A stretch of 19,104 nucleotides of DNA, from assembly GCA_027073795.1 (NCBI GenBank), contig JALTEW010000348.1:1-19104 (forward strand). Reading direction: 5' to 3'. A model generated the notes under the pieces. The model worked only from the letters and a program-made list of their open reading frames with translations, was not told the DNA's origin and made no database searches. The stretch comes from a bacterium. Lineage in GTDB: Bacteria > Desulfobacterota > S145-22. Positions 1 through 7,683 of this stretch are shown in pieces. Position numbers and translations under genes: made by a program. Every line of letters begins with the position of its first letter. Position 1 is the stretch's first letter.

Positions 1-57
1 ACTACTTTAGGCGATTTCCTTAAAAAAGCGGCTATTGACAAACGATTTGGGTTGTAA
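1..57 (+). CDS. C-terminal tail of an unidentified upstream gene (partial)
   Basis: Frame 1 is open from the first base for 18 codons, encoding TTLGDFLKKAAIDKRFGL, and ends in TAA at 55-57 followed at once by an in-frame TAG. The other two + frames close within about 21 bases. The gap to the yceD start is 33 nt, so this gene may share a transcript with yceD. The tail is too short to assign a family. It is called coding only from the open frame, the tandem stops and the spacing. Confidence 0.4.
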   Translation, partial: TTLGDFLKKAAIDKRFGL

Positions 58-90
58 TAGGAAAGCGCAACAGCCTTAAGGGGGGAACAA

Positions 91-627
91 ATGAAGATCA
101 GAGTGAACCAGATTCCCGAAGGGGGGGAAACCTTCGTCCTTAAGGTCGAAGAGAAAAAAGCAAACAGATATTTTTCCCTCCTGAAAAATTCCGATTTCTT
201 GGCTTTGTCGGATCTAACAGGGAATGTGAATGTGTGGGATCAAGATGGAATGATTATTGTGGAAGGGAATCTGAAGGTCGATCTGCGTTTGACCTGCAGT
301 CGATGTCTTTCATATTTTCGCTATCCCATTTCCCATCATTTCAGGTCGATTTATTCTCCGTTTTATGAGACATGTCAGGAAGAGGATCTGGAGCTTAAAC
401 CCTACGATATGGATGTCTCTATTTACAACGGGGAAGAGCTGGACCTCGATAATGTTCTATACGAACAGGTCTTTCTGGGGATGCCGGCACAGGCACTTTG
501 TTCCCCTGAATGCAAGGGATTATGTCCTTCCTGCGGGGCTAATCTTAATGAGGGTCCTTGCCATTGTGAAATACACTCTTCATTTTCCCCTTTCGATGTG
601 CTGAAAAAACTGAAACTGAAAGGATAG
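91..627 (+). CDS. yceD: YceD/DUF177 family metal-binding protein
   Basis: This 178-residue protein belongs to the YceD (DUF177) family, which is commonly encoded just before rpmF in bacteria. In E. coli and plants the family has been linked to 23S rRNA accumulation; the biochemical role is not settled. The ATG follows a strong Shine-Dalgarno sequence, AAGGGGGG at 78-85. Two cysteine groups are visible: C69-x2-C72 in the central beta region, and a C-terminal set C137, C141, C145, C148, C157, C159 containing the family hallmark GLCPSCGANLN. These probably bind zinc. The stop is 4 nt before rpmF, consistent with co-transcription and coupling. Family assignment is secure; function is only by family. 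Confidence 0.92.
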   Translation: MKIRVNQIPEGGETFVLKVEEKKANRYFSLLKNSDFLALSDLTGNVNVWDQDGMIIVEGNLKVDLRLTCSRCLSYFRYPISHHFRSIYSPFYETCQEEDLELKPYDMDVSIYNGEELDLDNVLYEQVFLGMPAQALCSPECKGLCPSCGANLNEGPCHCEIHSSFSPFDVLKKLKLKG

Positions 628-631
628 TTCA

Positions 632-814
632 ATGCCAGTACCAAAGAGAAGAACCTCAAAGGCAAGAAGGGACAAGAGACGGGCCCATCATGCCTGGAAG
701 GGGGCGGTCCTCTCTGTCTGCCCCCAGTGTCTCGAACCAAAACTTCCCCACCATGTCTGTCCCCATTGCGGGACCTACAAGGGCAGGGAAATAATAGAGG
801 TGGAAGAGGGGTAA
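632..814 (+). CDS. rpmF: Large-subunit ribosomal protein bL32
   Basis: This 60-residue basic protein opens with MPVPKRRTSKARRDKRRAHH, the typical L32 N-terminus, which lies in 23S rRNA. It carries a zinc-ribbon pair, C30-x2-C33 and C43-x2-C46, so it is the zinc-binding (C+) form of L32. Length is normal for the family. The Shine-Dalgarno sequence AAAGGA lies at the end of yceD, 4 nt from its stop. The yceD-rpmF-plsX order is classic and ties ribosome synthesis to membrane-lipid synthesis. A possible attenuator begins at its last codons. Confidence 0.97.
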   Translation: MPVPKRRTSKARRDKRRAHHAWKGAVLSVCPQCLEPKLPHHVCPHCGTYKGREIIEVEEG

Positions 815-832
815 GCCGTCCGGCCCCTTTTT
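808..832 (+). terminator. Possible weak attenuator between rpmF and plsX
   Basis: GGGG at 808-811 can pair with CCCC at 824-827, extended by one G-U pair, and the CCCC is followed directly by five T (828-832). The stem is short, with a GCCG/CGGC sub-element in the loop, so it would only partly terminate. Partial termination here would allow high rpmF and lower plsX expression. It lies immediately before the plsX ATG. Confidence 0.3.
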
Positions 833-835
833 ATT

Positions 836-1843
836 ATGAAGGTATGCGTTGACGCGATGGGGGGTGATCATGCCCCGGAATGGGTGATAAAAGGCGCTCT
901 CCAAGCTTCCTTTAGTGGCATTCCTGTTATTCTCGTTGGAGATGAAAACCGGATTAAGAAGGAAATAGCAAGACTGGGGGGGCTTCCCTCCAATGTCGAA
1001 ATAGCCCATGCCGAGGAATCGATCGGCATGAGTGAAGCACCGGCGGTTGCAGTTCGAAAGAAGAAAAAATCCTCTCTCCGGGTGGGATTCAAATTGATGA
1101 AGGAAGGCAGGGCGGATGCCTTGGTTAGCGCGGGAAATTCAGGGGCCATCATGGCCTCGGCGATTTTGACACTGCGGAGTATTCCGGGAATCGAGCGCCC
1201 TGCTATTGCCACGCTTATTCCGACCTTCAAGGGGCACATGGTTATTCTTGATATCGGTGCCAATGTCGATTGCCGTGCGGACCACCTCCGCCAGTTTGCC
1301 GTGGTCGGAGCTGTTTTTTGCCATACTGTCTTGCATATTCCTTTCCCACGCGTGGCACTTCTTAGCAACGCCGAGGAGACGTCCAAGGGGAATACCCTTA
1401 CGCGCGAAGCCCATCACTTGCTGAAAGACTCCTTTTTGAATTATATCGGCTATGTGGAAGGAAGGGATATTTTCAGCGGGGAAGTGGACGTGGTCATCTG
1501 CGACGGGTTTGTCGGGAATATTGTCTTAAAACTTACGGAAGGCCTGAGCCGCGCCATCTTTGGGTTCATGAAAAATGCTATGAAGGGAAGTTTCTCGGCC
1601 AAGATTGGATACCTTTTCTTACGGGGTGCCCTTCGAAATCTTTCGCAAACATTTGATTACTCTGAGTATGGAGGCGCACCACTCCTCGGTGTGGATGGAA
1701 TTTGCCTTATTGCGCATGGAAGCTCGCCCCCAAAAGCGATTAAAAATGCTATTTATCACGCACATGAACTGGCGTCTCAAAATCTTGTTGGACGGATGAA
1801 ACGGAATCTTCAACGTTTGAATGGCGAGATTGGAAAGGAATGA
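836..1843 (+). CDS. plsX: Phosphate acyltransferase PlsX
   Basis: PlsX makes acyl-phosphate from acyl-ACP, the first step of the PlsX/PlsY route to lysophosphatidic acid, as a soluble, membrane-associated enzyme. The 335-residue protein begins MKVCVDAMGGDHAPEWVIKG, the standard PlsX N-terminus, which fixes the start at 836. Further conserved parts are VSAGNSGAIMA (about 98-107), DIGANVDCRADHL (139-151), and a C-terminal half with CDGFVGNIVLK and SEYGGAPLLGVDG. Length is normal. No Shine-Dalgarno sequence sits at the usual distance: the nearest purine tract, GAGGGG at 806-811, is about 24 nt upstream and inside rpmF, so translation may depend on coupling to rpmF. fabH usually follows plsX but is missing here. 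Confidence 0.97.
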   Translation: MKVCVDAMGGDHAPEWVIKGALQASFSGIPVILVGDENRIKKEIARLGGLPSNVEIAHAEESIGMSEAPAVAVRKKKKSSLRVGFKLMKEGRADALVSAGNSGAIMASAILTLRSIPGIERPAIATLIPTFKGHMVILDIGANVDCRADHLRQFAVVGAVFCHTVLHIPFPRVALLSNAEETSKGNTLTREAHHLLKDSFLNYIGYVEGRDIFSGEVDVVICDGFVGNIVLKLTEGLSRAIFGFMKNAMKGSFSAKIGYLFLRGALRNLSQTFDYSEYGGAPLLGVDGICLIAHGSSPPKAIKNAIYHAHELASQNLVGRMKRNLQRLNGEIGKE

Positions 1844-1857
1844 AGCAGCCCCGAACT

Positions 1858-1896
1858 GTAAAGTTTCGGAATATCTATCTCCAAGCCAGACTTTAC
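1858..1896. other. Inverted repeat in the plsX/acyl-CoA dehydrogenase gap
   Basis: GTAAAGT at 1858-1864 and ACTTTAC at 1890-1896 form a perfect 7-bp inverted repeat with a 25-nt loop. An overlapping smaller hairpin, CCGAAC with GTTTCGG, spans 1851-1868 with one bulged base. Neither is followed by a T run, so this is not a clear terminator. It occupies the 113-nt spacer where fabH would normally begin. It may be an mRNA processing site, an operator or chance. Confidence 0.2.
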
Positions 1897-1956
1897 GCTG
1901 TGTGAGGATTGTGATACTCCATTAAAAACAGGGAAATACAAATCAAGGGGGAGAAA

Positions 1957-3129
1957 GTGGCGCTTGATTATTTTTTGACGGAAGAGCAGAAAATGATAAA
2001 AGATCTGGCCCGGAGAATCGCGGTGGAAAAAGTGCTCCCTGCACGGGCGGAACTGGATGAAAAAGAGGAATTTCCCTGGGGAATTTTAAAGGCTTGTGCC
2101 GATGCCGGCTTGTTTGGTGTGTGCCTTCCTGAAGAGTACGGGGGGTTCGGAGGCGGTGTTTTTGAAAACTGCATTGCCGTGGAAGAATTGAGTTGGGCCT
2201 GTATAGGGGTCTCGGTAAGTTATGCGGGAAGTGGCCTCGGGGCGTATCCCATTCTCCTCTATGGAAATGAAGAGCAAAAGAAAAGGTATCTTCCCCAGAT
2301 AGGCAGTGGGAAACGCCTGGCGGCTTTTGCTGTCACAGAGCCTGGAGCAGGAAGTGATATCACGAATCTGAGCACAACTGCCACAAAGGATGGCGATGAT
2401 TACATCCTCAACGGGACGAAGCAGTGGATTACCAATGGTGGCGAGGCGGAGGTATATTCAGTATTTGCCATGACAGATAAAAAGAAAGGCCCAAGGGGAT
2501 GCACAGGATTCATTGTGGAAAAAGGGATGCCGGGTTTCAGCTTCGGGAAAAAGGAGAAAAAGCTCGGGATTCGTGCTTCTGCCACCCGCGAATTGATATT
2601 TGACAACTGCCGCGTGCCTAAGGAAAACGTGATTGGTCGGGAAGGGTTAGGCTTTTTTGTCATCCTCAAAACCTTTGACTACTCACGTCCCGGAATTGGG
2701 GCGCAGGGAATCGGGCTTGCGCAGGGCGCCCTCGATTATGCAGTGGAGTACACGCGAGAAAGAAGCCAGTTCGGGCGTCATATCTCCTCTTTTCAGGTTA
2801 TCCAGCACATGATGGCCGATATGGCTATTCAGATTGAGGCGGCTCGGGCACTGGTATATTCTGTCGCCCGTTTTATTGACAGCAGGCCGAGGGAATTTTC
2901 TCAATATTCCGCCATGGCAAAAACCTTTGCCAGCGACATGGCCATGCGGGTTACCACCGATGCCGTTCAGATTCTGGGTGGATACGGATATATGAAGGAT
3001 TATCCCCTTGAAAAGATGATGCGGGACGCAAAGATTCTTCAGATATACGAAGGAACCAACCAGATTCAGCGAAATGAAATCGCGGCGGCCCTCATCAAGG
3101 AAGCCGCGAGAAGAAAGAAAAAACGTTAG
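1957..3129 (+). CDS. Acyl-CoA dehydrogenase, short/medium-chain type
   Basis: A FAD flavoenzyme of about 390 residues that should oxidise an acyl-CoA to the trans-2-enoyl-CoA and pass electrons to ETF. The GTG start follows AAGGGGGAG at 1945-1953. The order is standard: helical N-domain, FAVTEPGAGSD (124-134) and WITN (157-160) contacting FAD/substrate, a middle beta domain, and a C-terminal helical domain with IYEGTNQIQR, whose Glu365 matches the catalytic base of medium-chain enzymes. Nothing essential looks missing. It lies between plsX and fabD, 19 nt before fabD, so it is probably co-transcribed with synthesis genes. Substrate chain length cannot be read from the sequence; butyryl-CoA-like or branched substrates are possible. 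Confidence 0.93.
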   Translation: MALDYFLTEEQKMIKDLARRIAVEKVLPARAELDEKEEFPWGILKACADAGLFGVCLPEEYGGFGGGVFENCIAVEELSWACIGVSVSYAGSGLGAYPILLYGNEEQKKRYLPQIGSGKRLAAFAVTEPGAGSDITNLSTTATKDGDDYILNGTKQWITNGGEAEVYSVFAMTDKKKGPRGCTGFIVEKGMPGFSFGKKEKKLGIRASATRELIFDNCRVPKENVIGREGLGFFVILKTFDYSRPGIGAQGIGLAQGALDYAVEYTRERSQFGRHISSFQVIQHMMADMAIQIEAARALVYSVARFIDSRPREFSQYSAMAKTFASDMAMRVTTDAVQILGGYGYMKDYPLEKMMRDAKILQIYEGTNQIQRNEIAAALIKEAARRKKKR

Positions 3130-3148
3130 GTTGTTGGGAGAAAAGTCC

Positions 3149-4087
3149 ATGGCACAATGGGCGTTTGTATTTCCAGGGCAAGGGGCCCAGACCGTGGGGA
3201 TGGGCAGAAGCCTTTTCGAAAATTCTGCTGCTGCCAGGGCCGTCTTTGAGGAGGCGAGCGATACGCTTAATCTGGATATGGAAAAATTGTGTTTCGAGGG
3301 ACCGGAGGAAACCCTGCGGCTGACAGAAAATACCCAGCCGGCTGTCCTGACAGTCAGTATCGCAGCTTATCGTGCTTTCAAGGAAGAAGTGCACCTTGCT
3401 CCTTCTTACCTTGCCGGCCATAGCCTGGGGGAATTTTCCGCCCTTGTCGTGGCGGGGGTCCTTTCCTTTAGAGAAGCCCTCTTGGCCGTGAAGCAAAGGG
3501 GAAAGTTCATGCAGGAGGCAGTGCCTGTGGGTGTAGGGGCAATGGCGGCTGTTCTGGGGCTTCCGGGAGAAAAGGTTGTAGAGATATGTGAAGTGGCAGC
3601 GGAAGGAGAGGTCGTCGATCCAGCCAATTTTAATAGTCCCGGCCAGGTTGTTGTTTCAGGTCACAAAGCAGCAGTGGAAAGAGCCGGCCTGCTGGCGCAG
3701 GAGGCCGGAGCGAAAAAAGTGGTTCCCCTTTCGGTGAGCGCGCCCTTTCATTCCGCCCTGATGAGGCCCGCTGGGGAACGTCTCCGGAATGTTTTAGAGA
3801 AGGTGGGAATTGGGAAGATGGCGGTTCCGGTTATCGCTAACGTAACGGGAAAACCCTATGAATCGGAAGGAGAAGTCGTTGACATGCTTGTCAGACAGGT
3901 CAGTTCGCCGGTTTTATGGGAACAAAGCATGGAGACGATGCGGGAGCTGGGTGTTGAGAGAGCCATTGAATTAGGTCCGGGGAAGGTTTTGTCCGGGCTC
4001 TTTAAACGCTTCGACAGGGGGTTTAGCCCTGTTTCACTTCAGACCTATGAGGACATCATGGAATTCAAGGAGATCCTTTCCCGATGA
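3149..4087 (+). CDS. fabD: Malonyl-CoA:ACP transacylase
   Basis: FabD transfers malonyl from CoA to the ACP phosphopantetheine, supplying the extender unit to FabF. The reading frame is open further upstream, inside the acyl-CoA dehydrogenase, but the family N-terminus (M)AQWAFVFPGQGAQ begins at ATG 3149, with GGGAG at 3136-3140 as ribosome site, giving 312 residues, normal for FabD. Catalytic Ser92 sits in GHSLGE and His201 in APFHSALM, the same numbers as in E. coli FabD. FNSPGQVVVSG (161-171) is also conserved. The stop overlaps the fabG start (ATGA, 4084-4087), so translation is coupled. Confidence 0.97.
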   Translation: MAQWAFVFPGQGAQTVGMGRSLFENSAAARAVFEEASDTLNLDMEKLCFEGPEETLRLTENTQPAVLTVSIAAYRAFKEEVHLAPSYLAGHSLGEFSALVVAGVLSFREALLAVKQRGKFMQEAVPVGVGAMAAVLGLPGEKVVEICEVAAEGEVVDPANFNSPGQVVVSGHKAAVERAGLLAQEAGAKKVVPLSVSAPFHSALMRPAGERLRNVLEKVGIGKMAVPVIANVTGKPYESEGEVVDMLVRQVSSPVLWEQSMETMRELGVERAIELGPGKVLSGLFKRFDRGFSPVSLQTYEDIMEFKEILSR

Positions 4088-4830
4088 AGGTTGATCTAAA
4101 AGGCCAGACTGCGATTATCACAGGGGGCAGCCGGGGGATTGGTTACGGAATTGCAGTGGCACTGGCGGAGAATGGCGCAACCTGTATCATCACAGGGCGA
4201 AACGAAGAACGGTTGAAACAGGCTGAGAAAGCCCTTCAGGTCCTGGAACCTTCATGCAGGGGAATGCACCTGCAGGTTGAAAACCTGAAAAATGCGGAAA
4301 CGCTGGCGAAGGCGGTTTATGAAAAGTATGGCAGGATTGATATTCTGGTCAACAACGCTGGAATGACCAGTGACCAGCTCCTGCTCAGAATGCAGGAGGA
4401 GCAGTGGGATCGCGTGATTGAAACGAATTTGAAAGGGGTTTTCAATTGTACCAAGGCAGTCGCCCGCTACATGCTGAAGAAGCGCTATGGACGGATTATC
4501 AACATTTCTTCCGTCATCGCCTTTATGGGAAACCCAGGGCAGGCAAACTACGCGGCCTCGAAGGCAGGTATTATCGGGTTTACCAAGGCGGTTGCGAGGG
4601 AGCTTGCACGTAAGCAGATTACGGTAAATGCCGTGGCGCCGGGTTACATTCAGACGGACATGACAGAAAAGATGGAACAAAAGGCCAAAGATGGAATCCT
4701 CTCGCTTATCCCCCAGGGGCGACTGGGAAGGGTTGAAGACGTGGCCCAGGCCGTGCTTTTTCTTGCCTCCGAGGCGGCATCCTACATAACGGGGCATGTA
4801 TTGAATGTTAGCGGAGGTTTGTATATATAA
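4084..4830 (+). CDS. fabG: 3-oxoacyl-ACP reductase (SDR family)
   Basis: FabG reduces 3-ketoacyl-ACP with NADPH, the first reduction of each elongation cycle. The 248-residue protein is a classical short-chain dehydrogenase: nucleotide motif TGGSRGIG (13-20), NNAG (90-93), and a complete catalytic tetrad Asn115, Ser143, Tyr156, Lys160 (YAASK). The segment GNPGQANYAASKAG is typical of true FabG rather than a general SDR. The C-terminus, ITGHVLNVSGGLYI, is typical too. It overlaps the fabD stop by 4 nt, and acpP follows after 55 nt, so its place in the fab cluster supports the assignment. Confidence 0.96.
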   Translation: MKVDLKGQTAIITGGSRGIGYGIAVALAENGATCIITGRNEERLKQAEKALQVLEPSCRGMHLQVENLKNAETLAKAVYEKYGRIDILVNNAGMTSDQLLLRMQEEQWDRVIETNLKGVFNCTKAVARYMLKKRYGRIINISSVIAFMGNPGQANYAASKAGIIGFTKAVARELARKQITVNAVAPGYIQTDMTEKMEQKAKDGILSLIPQGRLGRVEDVAQAVLFLASEAASYITGHVLNVSGGLYI

Positions 4831-4885
4831 GGAAAGCGACGTAGGCAAGTGGAAGAGATGATAAAAAGCAAAAGGAGGGCATTCT

Positions 4886-5119
4886 ATGTCAGTTGAAGAG
4901 AGGGTTAAGGAAATTATCGTGGATCAGTTGGGAGTGGATGAGAGTGAAGTAACCTCAGAGGCGAAGTTCATCGATGATCTCGGCGCAGACTCACTCGATA
5001 TCGTGGAACTTGTGATGGCACTGGAAGAGGAATATGATATAGAGATCTCAGATGAAGAAGCTGAAAAGATTCAAACGGTTGGGGATGCCATTGAATTTAT
5101 AAAAGCGCATCAATCGTAA
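4886..5119 (+). CDS. acpP: Acyl carrier protein
   Basis: This 77-residue acidic protein carries growing acyl chains on a 4'-phosphopantetheine attached to Ser36 in the motif LGADSLDIVEL. Flanking sequence and length match housekeeping AcpP. A strong Shine-Dalgarno sequence, AAGGAGGG at 4872-4879, lies 6 nt before the ATG, as expected for an abundant protein. It sits between fabG and fabF, the usual order. Confidence 0.98.
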   Translation: MSVEERVKEIIVDQLGVDESEVTSEAKFIDDLGADSLDIVELVMALEEEYDIEISDEEAEKIQTVGDAIEFIKAHQS

Positions 5120-5180
5120 GCATGCGGCCTCGGATCTTTTGGTGAAGAAGTTTATTTGCGGGTTCAGGGAACAGGGGCCT

Positions 5181-5190
5181 AAAGGAGGAG
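5181..5190 (+). promoter_or_regulatory. Ribosome binding site deciding the TTG start of fabF
   Basis: AAAGGAGGAG ends 4 nt before TTG 5195. The GTG at 5190 is not usable because its second next codon is TGA. The strong site plus the family N-terminus (KRRVVITGYGLVTPLG) point to TTG as the initiator. Confidence 0.75.
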
Positions 5191-5194
5191 TGGC

Positions 5195-6439
5195 TTGAAA
5201 AGACGCGTTGTAATCACGGGTTATGGATTGGTGACACCCTTGGGTGTTGGGCCTAAAGAACCATGGGAAAATTTGGTTAATGGCAGGTCGGGTGTTGATT
5301 ATATCACGCGTTTTGACACCACCCCCATGAAATCCAAGATCGCAGGAGAGGTTAAGGATTTCAAACCTGAGGAATACATAGATTCCAAAGATGCCAAACG
5401 AATGGACTTATTTACCCAGTTTGCCATGGCTGCCGCAAAGATGGCTATGGAAATGTCGGGTCTGGAGGTAACGAAGGAAAACGCTCCTCGGGTAGGGGTC
5501 CTGGTGGGCGCGGGACTCGGCGGCCTTGAAACCTTTGAACGCTTTCATAAGCGCTTGATCCAGACCAATAATCCTAAAAAAGTCAGCCCCTTTTTTATCC
5601 CCATGCTTATTTCAAATATGGCATCAGGACAGATAGCCATCCGGTGGGGAGCCAAGGGGCCGAGTGTCAGTATTTCTACTGCCTGTGCCACAGGGGCGCA
5701 TTCTATTGGGTATGCCCTCCGTGACATTCAGTATGGCGACGCGGATGTGATGATTACCGGAGGATCGGAAGCCGCTATTTCCCCGGTTTCTATCAGTGGG
5801 TTTGACGCCATGCGTGCCCTTGCAATCCTTAAAGACGATCCCAAAAAGGCCAGCTGCCCCTTTGACAAAGAGAGGACAGGATTTGTCATCGCTGAGGGAT
5901 GTGGGGTCATCATCCTGGAGACGCTGGAACATGCGAAAAAGCGGGGTGCTACCATATACGGAGAGATTGTTGGCTTTGGCCAGAGTGCAGATGCCTACCA
6001 CATCGCCGCGCCCTCACCCGATGGCGAGGGACCTTCGTTGTGTATGGCGAATGCTCTAAGAGACGCTGGAATTTCTCCGGAAGATATCGATTATATCAAC
6101 GCCCATGGGACCTCCACACCGCTGAATGACCTCGCGGAAACCAAGGCTATCAAGAATGTTTTTAAAGAACACGCCTACAAGGTTCCCATCAGTTCGAACA
6201 AATCGATGATGGGACATCTCTTGGGAGCAGCAGGAGCTGTGGAATCGATCTTCACGCTTCTCTCTCTTCGGGAAGGTATTATCCCGCCAACCATCAACTA
6301 CGAGCACCCCGATCCGGAGTGCGACCTAGATTATGTCCCCAATGAAGCGCGCGAGGCGAAGTTGCGTTTAGCCATGAGCAACTCCTTCGGCTTCGGGGGA
6401 ACGAATGCCTCTTTGGTCTTCCGGCGTTTTGAGGAGTAA
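5195..6439 (+). CDS. fabF: 3-oxoacyl-ACP synthase II (KAS II)
   Basis: FabF condenses malonyl-ACP with acyl-ACP to lengthen the chain by two carbons. The 414-residue protein has the full Cys-His-His set: Cys164 in STACATG, His304 in NAHGTSTPLND and His341 in SMMGHLLGAAGA, each one residue later than E. coli FabF (163/303/340). Ending in SNSFGFGGTNASLVF, it is full length. The start is TTG, an unusual codon supported by a near-perfect ribosome site. In the absence of a nearby fabH it is the only condensing enzyme of the cluster. Confidence 0.97.
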   Translation: MKRRVVITGYGLVTPLGVGPKEPWENLVNGRSGVDYITRFDTTPMKSKIAGEVKDFKPEEYIDSKDAKRMDLFTQFAMAAAKMAMEMSGLEVTKENAPRVGVLVGAGLGGLETFERFHKRLIQTNNPKKVSPFFIPMLISNMASGQIAIRWGAKGPSVSISTACATGAHSIGYALRDIQYGDADVMITGGSEAAISPVSISGFDAMRALAILKDDPKKASCPFDKERTGFVIAEGCGVIILETLEHAKKRGATIYGEIVGFGQSADAYHIAAPSPDGEGPSLCMANALRDAGISPEDIDYINAHGTSTPLNDLAETKAIKNVFKEHAYKVPISSNKSMMGHLLGAAGAVESIFTLLSLREGIIPPTINYEHPDPECDLDYVPNEAREAKLRLAMSNSFGFGGTNASLVFRRFEE

Positions 6440-6485
6440 CTGAGCGCTTGGATGACAGGTGTGTGCTGTTTGATGAATCGCACCC

Positions 6486-6496
6486 GGGGACGTGCC
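6486..6496. repeat. 11-bp shared word GGGGACGTGCC, copy 1
   Basis: GGGGACGTGCC lies 25 nt before the SCPx thiolase start. The identical 11 bases recur at 8125-8135 in the leader of the acyl-CoA ligase. The inner ten bases form an imperfect palindrome around ACGT (GGGACGTGCC), as in a protein-binding site. Function is inferred. Confidence 0.4.
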
Positions 6497-6509
6497 ATAA
6501 AGACTCTTG

Positions 6510-6518
6510 AAAGGAGGG
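6510..6518 (+). promoter_or_regulatory. Ribosome binding site deciding the GTG start of the SCPx thiolase
   Basis: AAAGGAGGG lies just upstream of GTG 6522. The reading frame also contains a TTG at 6507, but starting there would translate the Shine-Dalgarno sequence itself, so the GTG is preferred. Confidence 0.7.
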
Positions 6519-6521
6519 CCT

Positions 6522-7682
6522 GTGAAACATAAGGTGGCAATTGTCGGGGCTGCACAGGGGAAATTCGGTGTACGGGAAGACGCATCCCACCGCGAGCTCG
6601 CCTTTGAGGCGGTTGCCGGGGCATTGAAGGATGCGGGAATCCGTCTCAAGGATGTAGACAGCATGGTCACGGCCGTGGCCGCGGATGACTTCTCCTTTGC
6701 CCTCCAACCCTCGGCACAGATGCACGACTACCTCGAGTTTTACCCGAAGGCGAATTTCAGGGTTGAAGGGGCGTGTGCCAGTGGCAGCATGGCCCTTCGG
6801 GTGGGATGGATGACGGTTGCCTCAGGGCTTGCGGATGTTGTCTTGGTCCTTGGCGCGGAGAAAATGACAGAAGTCAGCACCCCTCAGGCTACGGAGATCA
6901 TGGGAAAGGGGGGAGATGCCATTTGGGAATACCCCTTTGGGCTAAGTTTCCCGGGTTATTACGCCATGGTGGCGCGCGCTCACATGGCGGCATTTGGGAC
7001 GACGGAGGAACAACTGGCCATGGTCGCCGTTAAAAACCATTTCTATGGCAGTCAAAATCCCCTGGCCCACATGCAGAAAGAGATTACCCTCGAGAAGGCC
7101 CTTAATTCATTCATGGTAGCTTATCCCTTGAAGCTCTACGACTGCAGCCTGATTACCGATGGTGCCGCGGCCGTTATTCTAACCAATGCCGAAAAAGCGA
7201 AAGATTTCGCCAAGCCTCCTGTCTGGATTGAGGGGATTGGAACAGCTACAGACACCATGCGGATTGCAGATCGGGAGGAGATCTATACCCTCCAGGCCAC
7301 GGTGGAGGCAGCAAAAGAGGCATACCGGCATGCTGGGGTAGGTCCTGAAGAAATCGATGTGGCCACGGTCCATGATTGCTTTACCATTGCGGAAATCTGT
7401 GCCTATGAAGACTTGGGATTTTGCCGGAAGGGAGAAGGTGGTGCCTTTATTGCGGACCGCCAGACCTATATCGATGGCAAGATTCCGGTCAATATGGACG
7501 GTGGTTTGAAATCCAAGGGGCACCCGGTAGGTGCAACCGGCGTCGCGATGGCTGTGGAAATCACCAAACAACTCCGGGGTGAGTGCGGGCCGCGACAGGT
7601 CCCGAATGCTGAGGTCGGGTTGACACACAACGTCGGAGGAAGCGGCCAGGTGGTGGGTGTAACCATTTACAGGAAAGATTGA
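6522..7682 (+). CDS. Thiolase-family protein, SCPx type
   Basis: A 386-residue thiolase-fold protein of the SCPx/archaeal type that should form or cleave a carbon-carbon bond in acyl-CoA thioesters. The nucleophile Cys85 lies in GACASGSMAL; His284 lies in VHDCFTIAE, a motif of the SCPx branch; His334 lies in SKGHPVGATG. The C-terminus has HNVGGSGQVV instead of the CIGGG of classical FadA, so the second active-site cysteine is lacking, as expected in this branch. The start is GTG with its own ribosome site. The DUF35 gene follows after 1 nt, so the two are translationally coupled. In archaea, thiolase-DUF35 partners form complexes in the mevalonate pathway; the substrate here is unknown. Confidence 0.9.
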   Translation: MKHKVAIVGAAQGKFGVREDASHRELAFEAVAGALKDAGIRLKDVDSMVTAVAADDFSFALQPSAQMHDYLEFYPKANFRVEGACASGSMALRVGWMTVASGLADVVLVLGAEKMTEVSTPQATEIMGKGGDAIWEYPFGLSFPGYYAMVARAHMAAFGTTEEQLAMVAVKNHFYGSQNPLAHMQKEITLEKALNSFMVAYPLKLYDCSLITDGAAAVILTNAEKAKDFAKPPVWIEGIGTATDTMRIADREEIYTLQATVEAAKEAYRHAGVGPEEIDVATVHDCFTIAEICAYEDLGFCRKGEGGAFIADRQTYIDGKIPVNMDGGLKSKGHPVGATGVAMAVEITKQLRGECGPRQVPNAEVGLTHNVGGSGQVVGVTIYRKD

Positions 7683-7683
7683 G

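Noticed and set aside
35..63. A TTGACA box at 35-40 as a promoter for yceD
   Set aside because: At 17 bp spacing the -10 would be TAGGAA; better TAATAG- or TGTAAT-like boxes are only 12-14 bp away. The box is also inside the likely end of the upstream gene.
3074..3148. An upstream in-frame start for fabD inside the acyl-CoA dehydrogenase gene
   Set aside because: It would add 25 basic residues not found in FabD; the family N-terminus and a ribosome site support 3149.
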